Origin: Sipunculus nudus
Taxonomy: Eukaryota > Annelida > Sipuncula > Golfingiida > Sipunculidae
DNA length: 64,000 nucleotides
Reading direction: 5' to 3'
Assembly: GCA_026874595.1 (NCBI GenBank)
Contig: CM049306.1
Coordinates: forward strand, 32,256,019-32,320,018
The position numbers and the translations under genes were made by a program. Within the stretch, counting starts at the first letter, position 1. Each line of letters opens with the position of its first letter. The notes beneath the pieces were generated by a model. That model was not told where the DNA came from and did not search any database. It saw nothing but the letters and a program-made list of their open reading frames with translations. This document shows, piece after piece, positions 55,251-64,000 of this stretch.

Positions 55251-55419
55251 TGAAACCATCTATAATGGTAAGTAAAATAGTTTTCTTCAATCAAAAATAG
55301 CAGGAACCAGAAATAGGCCGTTTAAGGCTTGCGGTATTTCTGAATTATGCTCTGATCAGTGGAAATTGTTGTGATCAGACCCTTATGTGTTGAAAATAGT
55401 GAAGGAGGGTTATAAAATG

Positions 55420-56275
55420 GGAATTTATATAGAAGCCAGCACAGAACAGGATACCATCACAGATCAAATTCACTGAAAAAGAAAATGAACTTATCAATAA
55501 TGAGGTTAAATCATTAATGCAGATGGGGGTCATTGAAGTAGCAGAACCTGTCTCAGACCAGTTTCTGTCCAATATTTTGATTAGGCCAAAGAAAGGCGGT
55601 CGTGTCGAGGTGATTTTGATTTGAAAATGCTCAATCTTTCTTGGAATACAAACATTTCAAAATGGAAAATTTTAGATATGGCCCTAAGATTAATGTGTAA
55701 GGAATGTTACATGGCTTCTGTGGATTTGAAATAAACATAATATTCAGTGAAGATATTTAGGCACTAAGGGAGTATTTGAGGTTTATCTGGAAGGGACAAT
55801 TTCTACAGTTCTGCTGCATGGTTATTGGACTTGCTCCAGGCCCCAGGCTTTTCACAAAACTTACAAAAGTAATCATGAGTTGGTTGAGAAAACAAGGTGT
55901 GATGTCAATAATTTACATTGATGGCCTTTTTACTGACAGCTAGGTCATTTTCAGAATGTATAATAAGTATGTGAGTATGATTATTGACTATTGAAATTTT
56001 CAATAGGCTTTGCTTTACGATAAATGTTAAGAAATCAGTGGTAATTCCATCAACAAGACTAGAGTTTCTTGGCATTGTCTTAGAATCTGACACAATGAGT
56101 GTTAAACTCACTGAGGAGAAGGTAAGGAAATGAAAAAAAAATGTCTTTGTAACGATGTGTTAAATAAGAAAGCTGTAAGTATCCAAACAGTTGCACAACT
56201 AGTTGGGAAAATGGTGTCTGGATTCCAAGCTGTCCAAATGGGAAAGCTGTTTTATAGACTAACTTATATTGATAA
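55420..56275 (+). pseudogene. DIRS-like reverse transcriptase remnant
   Basis: The frame reads EVKSLMQMGVIEVAEPVSDQ then FLSNILIRPKKGGR (55502-55605). After frameshifts comes GLAPGPRLFTKLTKVIMSWL then RKQGVMSIIYIDG (55827-55925), the DIRS pattern of APRxFTKxxK followed by YxDD. Here the active-site motif reads YIDG, so the second catalytic Asp is lost. It is followed by IVIPSTRLEFLGIVL-like thumb sequence and is cut by the Harbinger-like element at 56276. Confidence 0.85.
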
Positions 56276-56289
56276 AGGCAGTGTCACAC

Positions 56290-56720
56290 AGCACTTACGC
56301 AAGATTTTCATGCGCATTTCATTCGTCGATATGCGCAGCGAGTGGGGGCCGGGGTGGGCATACGCGGACATACGCGAAAACGGTTTTGCGTTGCACAAAA
56401 TTTTTCCTCATTTTGGATAAACGCGATCTATGCGTAATTTACGCAGTTTATACGCAGTTCTTACGCAATTCATGCGTAATTCATACGCGCATGATACATA
56501 CGAGATTGTTACGCAAAATCGGCGATTTTCACGCCCGTTCCGCGTATGTCCTCGTATGTTTAACGAACCTTTCACGCATATCACACGCATGTATCGCAGA
56601 TGTATCACTCATATATCGCGTATACCGCTAAGAACTACGCACATTACGCATTTATCACTTATAAAAACAGATGAATTAAGCTAGATTTACGCTAGAATCA
56701 CGCATGCTTCACTCAAGAAT
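56290..56720. repeat. Left subterminal array of TACGCA/TGCGTA motifs
   Basis: More than twenty copies of ACGCA or TGCGT occur in about 430 bases, with phrases like TACGCAGTT and ATGCGTAATT repeated at short irregular spacing on both strands. The right subterminal zone (57590-57955) has the same motifs. Confidence 0.85.
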
Positions 56721-56831
56721 CGCGTAAGGGGACAGGGTAGATAACCGGCCGATTTGGGACCGCTGAACCAGTCTGCATCACGCCGCCCATGAGTCCACAT
56801 CTCTGTCCAATGACATCCTGGAGAGGAGACC

Positions 56832-57179
56832 ATGAACCCCAAATGCAGAGAAGTCCTTGCCTTCCTCCAGCCGCAGCATAACAACCAACTGGTCCAGCTC
56901 CAGCAGATCCTGCACCGGAGGCAGAGAAGAAGGCGTAAGAGACGACACAGGGTCGCCTGGGTGAGGCTTTGGATTGGAAGAAGAGTCGAACTTGGGATCT
57001 ATGACAGATTGATGGTGGAGATGAGAAATGAAGATCCAACATCCTTCCATAACTTCATGCTGATCCCAAGAATAACGAAACAGACCACCAACTGGAGACC
57101 ACCCCTTGATCCTGGACTCAAGGTGGCACTGACCCACGCCACCTTGTCTCTTGTTGGTTGGGAGGGTCCAGCATCATAG
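56832..57179 (+). pseudogene. Harbinger (HARBI1-like) transposase fragment
   Basis: 115 codons from ATG. They contain RRQRRRRKRRHRVAWVRLWI, then GRRVELGIYDRLMVEMRNED, SFHNFMLIPRITKQTTNWRP and LDPGLKVALTHATLSLVG. This W-V-R-x-W-I, RR, EDPxSFxNFxRM, TNWR and LxPGLKxALTLRxLA series is the N-terminal helix-turn-helix half of PIF/Harbinger transposases. The DDE catalytic half is missing. Confidence 0.85.
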
Positions 57180-57419
57180 GCAGGATCTTGTTGGGGAGCA
57201 TCACCATCGGCACCAGGATCTTGTGGGGGAGCATCAACACCAGAAGGAGCTTGTGGGGGAGCATCACCATCGGCACCTTGACCACTACCAGTAGCTTCGG
57301 GAAGATCATTGGGGGGGGGGGAGGGTTGGAGATCTTGGCTCAGGAACTTGGGCCTTCCTCTTCATCGCTGCCTTCCGTGGGCTCGACCTCGATGACTGTG
57401 CATGTTTCTTCGCCGGCAT
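57118..57419 (-). pseudogene. Possible second Harbinger reading frame, Pro/Ala/Asp-rich
   Basis: From the ATG at 57419 the minus strand reads MPAKKHAQSSRSSPRKAAMK, a basic start. It crosses a run of about 10 C (G run at 57310-57319 on plus), after which the sensible frame shifts by one to a GADGDAPPQ-type repeat with ~45-bp periodicity (57180-57280). PIF/Harbinger elements usually carry a second, Myb-like protein; whether this is that protein I cannot tell, since the Myb part is not seen. Confidence 0.4.
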
Positions 57420-57979
57420 AATCACAACTTCCCGAAAGGATCTTGAAATGATGCAGATGTTCACTCGTCAGCGGTCTTCGTGGTTGTTTTTTTTCTTTCT
57501 TAATTTTATGGTGTCCAGTCTGTAATGACTATTTGTGAAGAAATGCAGCGGCAGCGCGGTGCGGACGCGATACAAACACCCAATGTTCGCGGAGCATGCG
57601 CGGAACATGCGTGATTCATGCGTGATACATACGCGATCTATACGCGGAGCATGCGCTATTCATTCGTGCTTTGCGTGAATCATGCGTGGATCATACGCAG
57701 TTCTTTCGTGATTGTGCGTGTTTCATCCGTGGGAATTATTTTGGAATTTGGCTTTTCCGTGGCTATACATGTTCTTTGCGCAGTTTATTCGTATTTCATG
57801 CGTAGTTTATGCGTAGTTTATGTGTTGCACTTGCGTGATTCATCTGTCAAAATTTCACGCATAACCCCCAACTTTTTATAATTTTTTCCACGTATGTTCG
57901 CGTATAAATCCAGATTTTTCAATTTTATGCGTACATTATGCGCAATTTATGCGTCAACGGCTGTGTGACACGGCCTTTA

Positions 57980-58640
57980 GAATGAGGCCCTAAAAAGGGC
58001 TGCTGGAAATTACAATGTTGGTATGCAACTGTCAGGCTGACATAGCATTGATGGCAGATAATGTCCAGCAAGCCACAAAGCCAATTACGAGGAGGAAACC
58101 TGACATGGTTATCAAAACAGATTCCAGCAATAGGGGCTGGGTATGCGTGGCCCCAGGCCGGTCAAATGGGGGTGAATGGTCGCCTGTTGAAGCAAAAACA
58201 TCAATCAATGGCCTGGAGGCAAGAGCAGTTCTGTTTGAAGTGTTTTTCTGTGACTCATTTTGAAATACTCATGTGCATGTCATCATTGATAATAAAACTG
58301 CTGTGGCTTATGTTAACAGCATGGTTGGTTCTAAATCACCAGAATATAATGCAGTCGTCAGATATATTTGGTTTTGAAGTAAAAACCGAAAAATAAGGCT
58401 GACCTGTTCTCATTTGCCTGGCCATTTGAGCATTGTTGCGGATTTTGAAAGAAGGCATTTCAATGATGACACAGAGTGGCCGTTACATACATCAGTTTTT
58501 CATTTGCTTGTGGAAATATATGAAATGATGGACATTGACCTCTTTGCTTCTAGATTGAACAAGAAAATTGACAAATATGTGGCATAGCAACCGGATCCAT
58601 ACGCTTTTGCTATAGATGTCCTGTCATTGGTAATTAATTG
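57980..58640 (+). pseudogene. DIRS-like RNase H remnant
   Basis: After the Harbinger insert, frames resume with KRAAGNYNVGMQLSG, then MVIKTDSSNRGWV and GGEWSPVEAKTSINGLEARA (58105-58220). Next come DNKTAVAYVNSMVGSKSPEY (58288-58347), ADFERRHFNDDTEW (about 58440-58480) and IDLFASRLN (58534-58560). The TDSS, E, DNKTAVAY series is the RNase H core of DIRS-group polyproteins. Several stops interrupt it. Confidence 0.85.
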
Positions 58641-59935
58641 GCAAGACTTTATTTTCTAAGCTTTTTCACATTTCAGCCTAATTTCAAGAGTGTTACAAAT
58701 GATAGGGAACGACCAAGCAACAGGTGTTCTGATAGTGCCTTACTGGACAGGGCAGCCCGGTTTCCTGAACTGATACGTCTCGTGTACCAGAGACCTGTAT
58801 TGTTTACACTACATCGCCACCTGCTGAGCCTTCAACACAGGCCATATGTCCTCCATCCACTTCACAGGAAAACGCGCCTTATTGGAGTGAAGTGCTCAGG
58901 GAATCCCTTAAGAAGAAAGGCATTTCACAACTGGCTAAAGACTGCATTCTGCAAACACGGAGACCAACATCCCAAAAACAATAGACCACTTTTTTGCAAA
59001 ATGGATCAGATTTACTAATGCAAACAATATGACACAATCAATCATAAAATAGAACAGGTCTTGCATTTTCTGTCAGATTTGAGTCGGGCGCTAGTTATAG
59101 TGCGCTGAACACATGGAACAGTACACCTCCTTCACTATTAATAATTAACTCTGGTCATAGACCCAGTTGTGGCTCTGTTAAATGTTCATTTAACAGAGCC
59201 ACAACTGGGTTTAACTCTGGTCAGAGTTCGGCTGGCCAACATCCGCTTGTTCAATGTTCCATGTAAGGGGTGTTCCAGCAAAGACCTGGCACTGTCCAGA
59301 TACACGCAGACATGGAATGTGTCTCTTGTATTGGAGATCTTAAAACAGTGGGCCCCAGTAAGGAAGTTAATTTTAAAGAAACTTACTTTGAAGCTGACAA
59401 TGCTTCTGGTAATATTTACAGGACAACGAGTTCAAACTCTACATTTGGTTAATTTAGAATGGAACTAGGAAGTTCAAAAAGAAATTTTGTTTTTGACAAA
59501 CTGGTAAAACAATCTTCGCCAAGACATCATCTCAGACCTTTTAGTTTTAAAGGTTAGGCACCAGACGTACGGCTATGCATATTGACTGTACTTAAGGAAT
59601 ATATAAAGAGAACTGTAAATATTAGAAAGAGTAATTAAACAACTCTTCATTAGTTTGTCTCACCTCATGATGCAGTTACCAAGGATACTGTAGCTAGATC
59701 GCTTAAAGCAGTAATGAGGGAGGCAGGATTTGACACTAACATTTATAAAGCTCATAGTACTAGATCAGCCTACAGCCCTACACTTCAAAAGCATCAAGAG
59801 ATTTTCCATTACAAGATATTCAGCAGGAGGCTGGAAATCAGAATCCACTATTAGGAAATATTACCAATTACATATTACAATGTCTGACAGTATACAAGTG
59901 AAACGGCGAGATTTTTGGACTGTTTCTGAATAGCC
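58640..59935 (+). pseudogene. DIRS-like tyrosine recombinase remnant
   Basis: It opens with the polyprotein end TGVLIVPYWTGQPGF (about 58718-58765) and then the recombinase. YKAHSTRSA contains the catalytic HxxR (His at 59753, Arg at 59762). In another frame AGGWKSESTIRKYYQLHI holds the tyrosine nucleophile region (59826-59873; the Tyr pair is at 59859-59864). The His-Arg and Tyr blocks are now in different frames, and a 50-bp palindrome interrupts the upstream part. It is inactive. Confidence 0.82.
59144..59227. repeat. Perfect 24-bp-arm palindrome between direct repeats
   Basis: The arms 59161-59184 (ACCCAGTTGTGGCTCTG...) and 59187-59210 are exact reverse complements around a TT spacer. 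TTAACTCTGGTCATAG before it and TTAACTCTGGTCAGAG after it are near-identical direct repeats. It lies in the recombinase remnant and is not part of any DIRS motif. Confidence 0.95.
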
Positions 59936-60050
59936 ATATCTAATTTGTGTTTATTCATCATTAAATGTCTTTGATTATAGGGATTTGGAAGTACAGTAAA
60001 ATAGAATGCACAGCATTCTTTTTTATCCATAAACCTATATACACTCTAAA

Positions 60051-60290
60051 GTCTCATATGGTCTCTGCGACCAGTGGAGTGAAATAGAATTAAGAAATTA
60101 AATTAGCCGTACCTGAAAGGTAAAATGTTATTAGGATTCTATTTCACGCCACTGGTGCGTGGGGAACTTATGCCCTCCCACAGCGGGTTGTTTTCCCAGC
60201 CTGATAATGATTTCCTCATTTTATGTATTTATATGTTTATTCAAGACTAAGGTCTGACCAGAGTGATAGGATTACCATCTCACATGTTCC
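60051..60290 (+). repeat. DIRS-like internal complementary region and right terminal repeat
   Basis: 60051-60092 is complementary to the left end. 60132-60164 has the left-end orientation, so the two can pair with each other. 60254-60286 is complementary to 54018-54050. The exact outer right border is unclear. Confidence 0.65.
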
Positions 60291-60825
60291 CCTTTATGCG
60301 TATGGAAATTGCAAACATTGAACTTTCACTGACCGATTTATCCTTTCATGTTAGTCTCTAAATTTTGTCTTGATAAAAATTGTATCAATAATCCTAGTAT
60401 AGCAAAATACTTCTGATTATTCATGTAACCAGGGGTCTAACTGAACCTTCACTCAAAAATAAAAAATAATTGTACTCTACTTGCATTTTATTTTGATTAA
60501 TGGCATTAGCAGTTGATGAAAGATATGCAACCATAAGTGAGACTGTGATCAGTTTAGTATCCCTGCTTTCTAATATGACTCAAGACATTTTGTCAGAGGT
60601 GCCCCTTTCACTTCATAATTTAACAAGAGCAATATATTATATGTGTAGAAATGTCAATATCACAGAGTTTCCTAGATGATAGGTTAACCTCCTTTTGTTT
60701 GATAGTTTGTCTGTTGTCATGTTGGAGTAATTTATTTTATATCACAATGACTCATGTTGATCAATATCACAATGAAATTGAATGAATCATGTTTATCATC
60801 ACATACATTAGATATTATAAGTAAT

Positions 60826-60828
<3 letters not shown>

Positions 60829-60876
<48 letters not shown>
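60829..60876. repeat. (TA)n microsatellite
   Basis: 48 bases of AT repeat, followed by AT-rich sequence with several TATATTATTAAT phrases. Confidence 0.97.
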
Positions 60877-60879
<3 letters not shown>

Positions 60880-62100
60880 GCAAATATATATTATTAATAT
60901 AATATATAATACTCTGTGTATTTATGTGATTATATTCAATATTGGTGTAGCACCTCTCCAGAAAATGTAAGTAATCTTTTTTAATATATATTATTGTTTT
61001 GTTAACACAGGTATAAATCCTTTTTTTTTGAGTGTACGTATGTATGTGTTAAGCCAATTTGTTTAACTCTTAAAAGAACCTGGACGTTCACATCTTTACG
61101 GTGTGACATTTGTAATCAGGTAAGGTCTGAACTGATTTCATAAACAGTCAGATCAAAAGATGCAACGAAGGGATAAGGCATAGCCCTTACCATCTGTAGC
61201 GAGGGTGGGCAAACTTATTCAAGTGGGCCACATAGAACATCAGTAAGGTCTCCAGCGGGCCGCATGTATAAAAAGCTTAATGTACCTTACAACAAGTTAT
61301 TTTTATACATTAAAACTACACGTATTATTCAAATAACTCTTTTATCAGGTAAACAAAAATGTTAATGAAACGTTGCTTCATAAAAGATACTAAACAGTTT
61401 CAAAAGCTGTCAATGGAGTATATGCAATTGCACACAATCCTGTACAGGGTAGATAAAATCAGGACTCAGCATTTGTGTAGTTATACTCAAAGCGCGAGAA
61501 ACGACCAATATATGTTAAATGAAACAAAGGATATATGCACAATTTCCAGATCTCTTTGTACAAAGAGATTCACAGAATATCAGAATGCTGACTGCTGGTT
61601 AATATATCAAGAACAGCAAGCGTTCAGTTGAAGAATATCCAATATTAAAGAAACACGGATTCCTTATCAAACTAATTTAAGAATAAAATTTTAAAACAGA
61701 TCGATGCAAGAATATTCAGAACCGCAGAAGTTGTCATCGCCGTGCCATAGGATCTTTACCGGTCGCATCAATTCAATGGCGAGCAACATGTGTAGCTTGC
61801 AAACCCCTAATCTATAATGAAATGCAAACCCCTAATCTATAATGACACGAAACCGATAACTTGCAACCTATTTTGTATTGTAATAAAATCAGTATTTGTG
61901 AATAAAAGTCTACGTGTAACAATATCGTAACCTCACGGATGAAGGTCACACACTCAAAGAAGCGCTTTCTTTAGTTTATTGTTATAAATATTATTTAAAA
62001 TTGTACTACAAAAATTACACTGACAACCGAAGGCATCACCTTGTCACTTGGCAACAAAATACAAAAGAATCAGATGACTGTAAACTATAAATGTTTGCTT
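60877..62100. other. Intergenic sequence, no gene recognised
   Basis: Open frame 61359-61631 (90 codons) has no recognisable domain. At 61190-61270 a phrase GTAGCGAGGGTGGGCAAACT through AGCGGGCCGCATG looks like a repeat fragment. A 20-base direct duplication (ATGAAATGCAAACCCCTAA-like) lies near 61797-61842. Confidence 0.5.
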
Positions 62101-62116
62101 TTGTCATGGCGTTTTT

Positions 62117-62190
62117 AGCTCAGCTGACTGAAAGTCATCTGAGCTATAGCGATCACTCTTCGTCCGTCCGTCCGTCCGTCCGTCAACAGG
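62117..62190 (+). repeat. Hairpin AGCTCAG...CTGAGCT followed by (TCCG)n
   Basis: AGCTCAGCTGACT and AGTCATCTGAGCT (62117-62145) form an imperfect hairpin, followed by ATAGCGATCACTC and five to six TCCG units (62161-62184). The inverted counterpart is at 14010-14170 in the ACOX gene. It opens the tandem array to the right. Confidence 0.75.
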
Positions 62191-63200
62191 GCACAAATCG
62201 TAACCGCTGGACCTGGAATCTTCTAACTTGACATCGAGGGAGGTCCATGAAAAATCTCCTTGGAAACCTGAAATAAGGTCTCTGTTACCCATATTCTCCG
62301 AGCTATGGGTCTCGAAAGTACCCCCCAGAATAATAAAAAAAAAATTATACAAAAACTTAAGTACCTGAATAACTACTGCCTTGACCACCATGATTTTTGC
62401 ATGACTATTGATCATGGAGTGTTCCATCAGTTCCTGCAAACTGGTGGTGCCACCTGTACTTTTTCTAATTTTTACGAATATTTTTCTCTATTTTTATACT
62501 TTCAAAGAAGCTGTCATCTGTCAAGAGGGCACAAATCGTAACCGCTGAATCTGGAATCTTCAAACTTGACATCCTGAGAGGTCCATGAAATATCTCCTTT
62601 GAAACCTGAAATTAGGTCTCTGTTACCCATATTCACTGATCTTTGGAGCTCATTAATACCCGTCAGAATAATTAATAATTTGATACAAAAGCTGCACTAT
62701 CTGGATAACTGATACAGATCACCATGATTTTTTGCATGGGTATTCATCATGGAGTGTTTAATTCCTGCAAACTGGTGGTGCCACATGGATTTTGTCGAAT
62801 TTTAACGTGTTTTTTTTTTTATTTTTGAGACCTTCAAGGAAGTGCTCTTCTATACTTTGAATCTACGAACTTGACATCCAGAGAGATCAATGTAAAATCT
62901 CTTTGGAAACCTGAAGTTAAGTCTCGGTTACTCATATCCTCTGAGCCATAGGGCTCAGAAGTACCCCCCTGAATAATTAAAAATTTGATACAAAAGCTGC
63001 ACTATCTTGACAACTACTGTATTGATCACGATGATTCTTTGCATGAATATTGATCATGGAGTGTTCCGTCAGTTGCTGCAAACTGGTGGTGCAACCTGTA
63101 TTTTTCTAATTTTTACGATTTTTTTCTCTGTTACCCATATCCTCCGAGCTATGGGGCTCGTAAATACCCCCAGAATAATTAAAAAAAGTGATCCAAAAAC
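62191..63200 (+). repeat. Tandem array, ~305-338-bp unit
   Basis: GCACAAATCGTAACCGCTG occurs at 62191 and 62529. CTTGACATC occurs at about 62227, 62565 and 62870. Each unit runs on to GGTCTCTGTTACCCATAT, AGAATAAT, TGATCATGGAGTGTT and TGCAAACTGGTGGTGCCACC; that palindrome-like motif lies at 62443, 62773 and 63085. A partial fourth unit ends near 63190. Confidence 0.88.
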
Positions 63201-63279
63201 TCTGCGTTAGTTTCCAGAGACCTATCTTTTCAAAACACAGCATAGCTGTTCCTTCACCTATGTTGTTGTGCCTAACAAA

Positions 63280-64000
63280 GACAGGTGGCACCAGCAGCAG
63301 TCCTTTTTGTGCATTACAAATCTGGGTGTCTTTTAGATGACAGCCCATATATCAAGAGTGGCTCTATGTATTGTGCTGAAAGTTTGCACGTCCATAGATC
63401 TTGGATCTCTCTATCTCATAATTGCGACTGGTGGCACCACCTACAATACTTTTTGCGTAGTGTCCATCTGTGCATTTGTCATCTGTTTGTCTTAGTGGTT
63501 CTTCAATGTATTGGGTTAAAATTGTACATGTTCATAGATCCTCAACACCTACATCTTGTAGACAAGATGGGGGGCGCCGTCTGCAGTCGTTTTCGCGTGG
63601 CGTCCATCGGTATATTTGCTTTGGTGAAAATTACTTATATCTCAGGAAAGGTTTAAGATATTGGTCTAAAATTTGGCATTTCCATCCATCTTGGAAAGTT
63701 TTCTCGTAAACCAGACAGGTGGCGCCACATACTTTCCCAGTTTTGTAGAAAAAATAAATGCCCTTTTCTCAGGAGTGATTTGCTGTATTGGCTTGCATTG
63801 GTGCATACCCATAGATCTTGGACTCTTAATCTTGTACTCAAGACTGGTCGTGCCATCTGCATGCCTACATGTGCTTTGGGTGAAGATTGCTCATATCTTA
63901 GGAGTGGTTTAAGATATTGGTCTGAAATTTGGCATGTCAATCTGTCTTGGAGAGTTTTCTCATAAACCTGACATTTCTAAGGACTATTCACAAAATTCAT
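63280..64000 (+). repeat. Tandem array with palindrome every ~140 bp
   Basis: GGTGGYRCCACC-like sites lie at about 63284, 63430, 63569, 63719 and 63846. TTTAAGATATTGGTCTRAAA and the following GTTTTCTC block recur at 63653 and 63908, so every second unit is more alike, as in the array at the window start. The array runs out of the window. Confidence 0.82.

Larger units (their letters stand above)
56276..57976. mobile_element. PIF/Harbinger-like DNA transposon inserted in the DIRS-like element
   Basis: The ends AGGCAGTGTCACACAGC (left) and its inverted AGGCCGTGTCACACAGC (right) are inverted repeats. The flanking triplets are TAA (56273-56275) and TTA (57977-57979): both are of the TWA type used by PIF/Harbinger but they are not identical, so the duplication is uncertain. 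Inside are a plus-strand transposase fragment, a minus-strand second frame, and subterminal zones full of TACGCA/TGCGTA motifs. At 1.7 kb with only part of the transposase it is an internally deleted derivative. Confidence 0.85.
53987..60290 (+). mobile_element. Decayed DIRS-like tyrosine-recombinase retrotransposon
   Basis: The order of remnants is Gag-like, reverse transcriptase, RNase H, then tyrosine recombinase, which is the DIRS-group layout. The left terminal sequence at 53987-54028 (TAATTCTATTTCAC...GAGACCATATGAGA) recurs inverted at 60051-60092. A further inner part (54018-54050) recurs inverted at 60254-60286 with 27 of 33 matches. A third direct piece (GGATTCTATTTCACGCCACTGG) lies at 60134. 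Inverted ends plus an internal complementary region point to DIRS1-like rather than Ngaro or PAT. Frames are broken in every part, and a 1.7-kb Harbinger-like element splits it. Without that insert it is about 4.6 kb, usual for the group. Confidence 0.85.

Noticed and set aside
56778-57137. 119-codon minus-strand frame opposite the Harbinger transposase fragment
   Set aside because: It is the shadow of the plus-strand transposase frame, which has clear family motifs.
56273-57979. A perfect 3-bp duplication at the Harbinger-like insertion in the DIRS-like element
   Set aside because: The flanks read TAA and TTA, which fit the TWA class but are not identical, so a true duplication cannot be claimed.

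Overview
The window reads as AT-rich, intron-rich animal genomic DNA, most likely from a marine bivalve or another lophotrochozoan. The reasons are one spliced metazoan peroxisomal gene, a dense load of (TA)n microsatellites, DIRS-like, L1/Tx1-like, PIF/Harbinger-like and LTR-type transposons, and satellite-like repeats of a style I associate with bivalve genomes. The organism call is an inference from gene and repeat style.

1-1.7 kb: a tandem array of ~280-bp dimeric units, each half carrying a GGTGGCGCCACC-type palindrome, flanked by short inverted repeats. 2.87-25.06 kb, minus strand: a peroxisomal acyl-CoA oxidase (ACOX1-like) gene. I resolved 14 coding exons with consistent splice sites and phases, giving 652 codons; only the short last exon, which should carry the peroxisomal targeting signal, was not found. 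Its introns hold a LINE 3' fragment, a 281-bp tandem duplication, tandem and dispersed repeats, a TA-flanked MITE and a miniature LTR element whose terminal repeats contain a tRNA-like module. 25.4-27.5 kb: a 995-bp inverted-repeat element with an exact 8-bp duplication, then a solo LTR in a (TA)n tract.

27.5-50 kb: no gene that I can support. It contains microsatellites, homopolymers, a 726-bp Harbinger-type MITE with TAA duplications, a tRNA-derived SINE-like sequence, a purine-rich tract and several dispersed repeats. 50.1-60.3 kb: a nested stack of dead elements. A minus-strand L1/Tx1-like LINE is interrupted by a solo LTR and abutted by a DIRS-like tyrosine-recombinase retrotransposon, which is itself split by a 1.7-kb Harbinger-like element. 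60.3-64 kb: unassigned sequence, then two tandem arrays that again carry the GGTGGYRCCACC palindrome.

Only the oxidase is a clear functional host gene. The most unusual object is the miniature LTR element at 22.6-23.1 kb: it has tRNA-like pol III boxes inside its LTRs and shares terminal bases and a (TA)n target with two larger solo LTRs.
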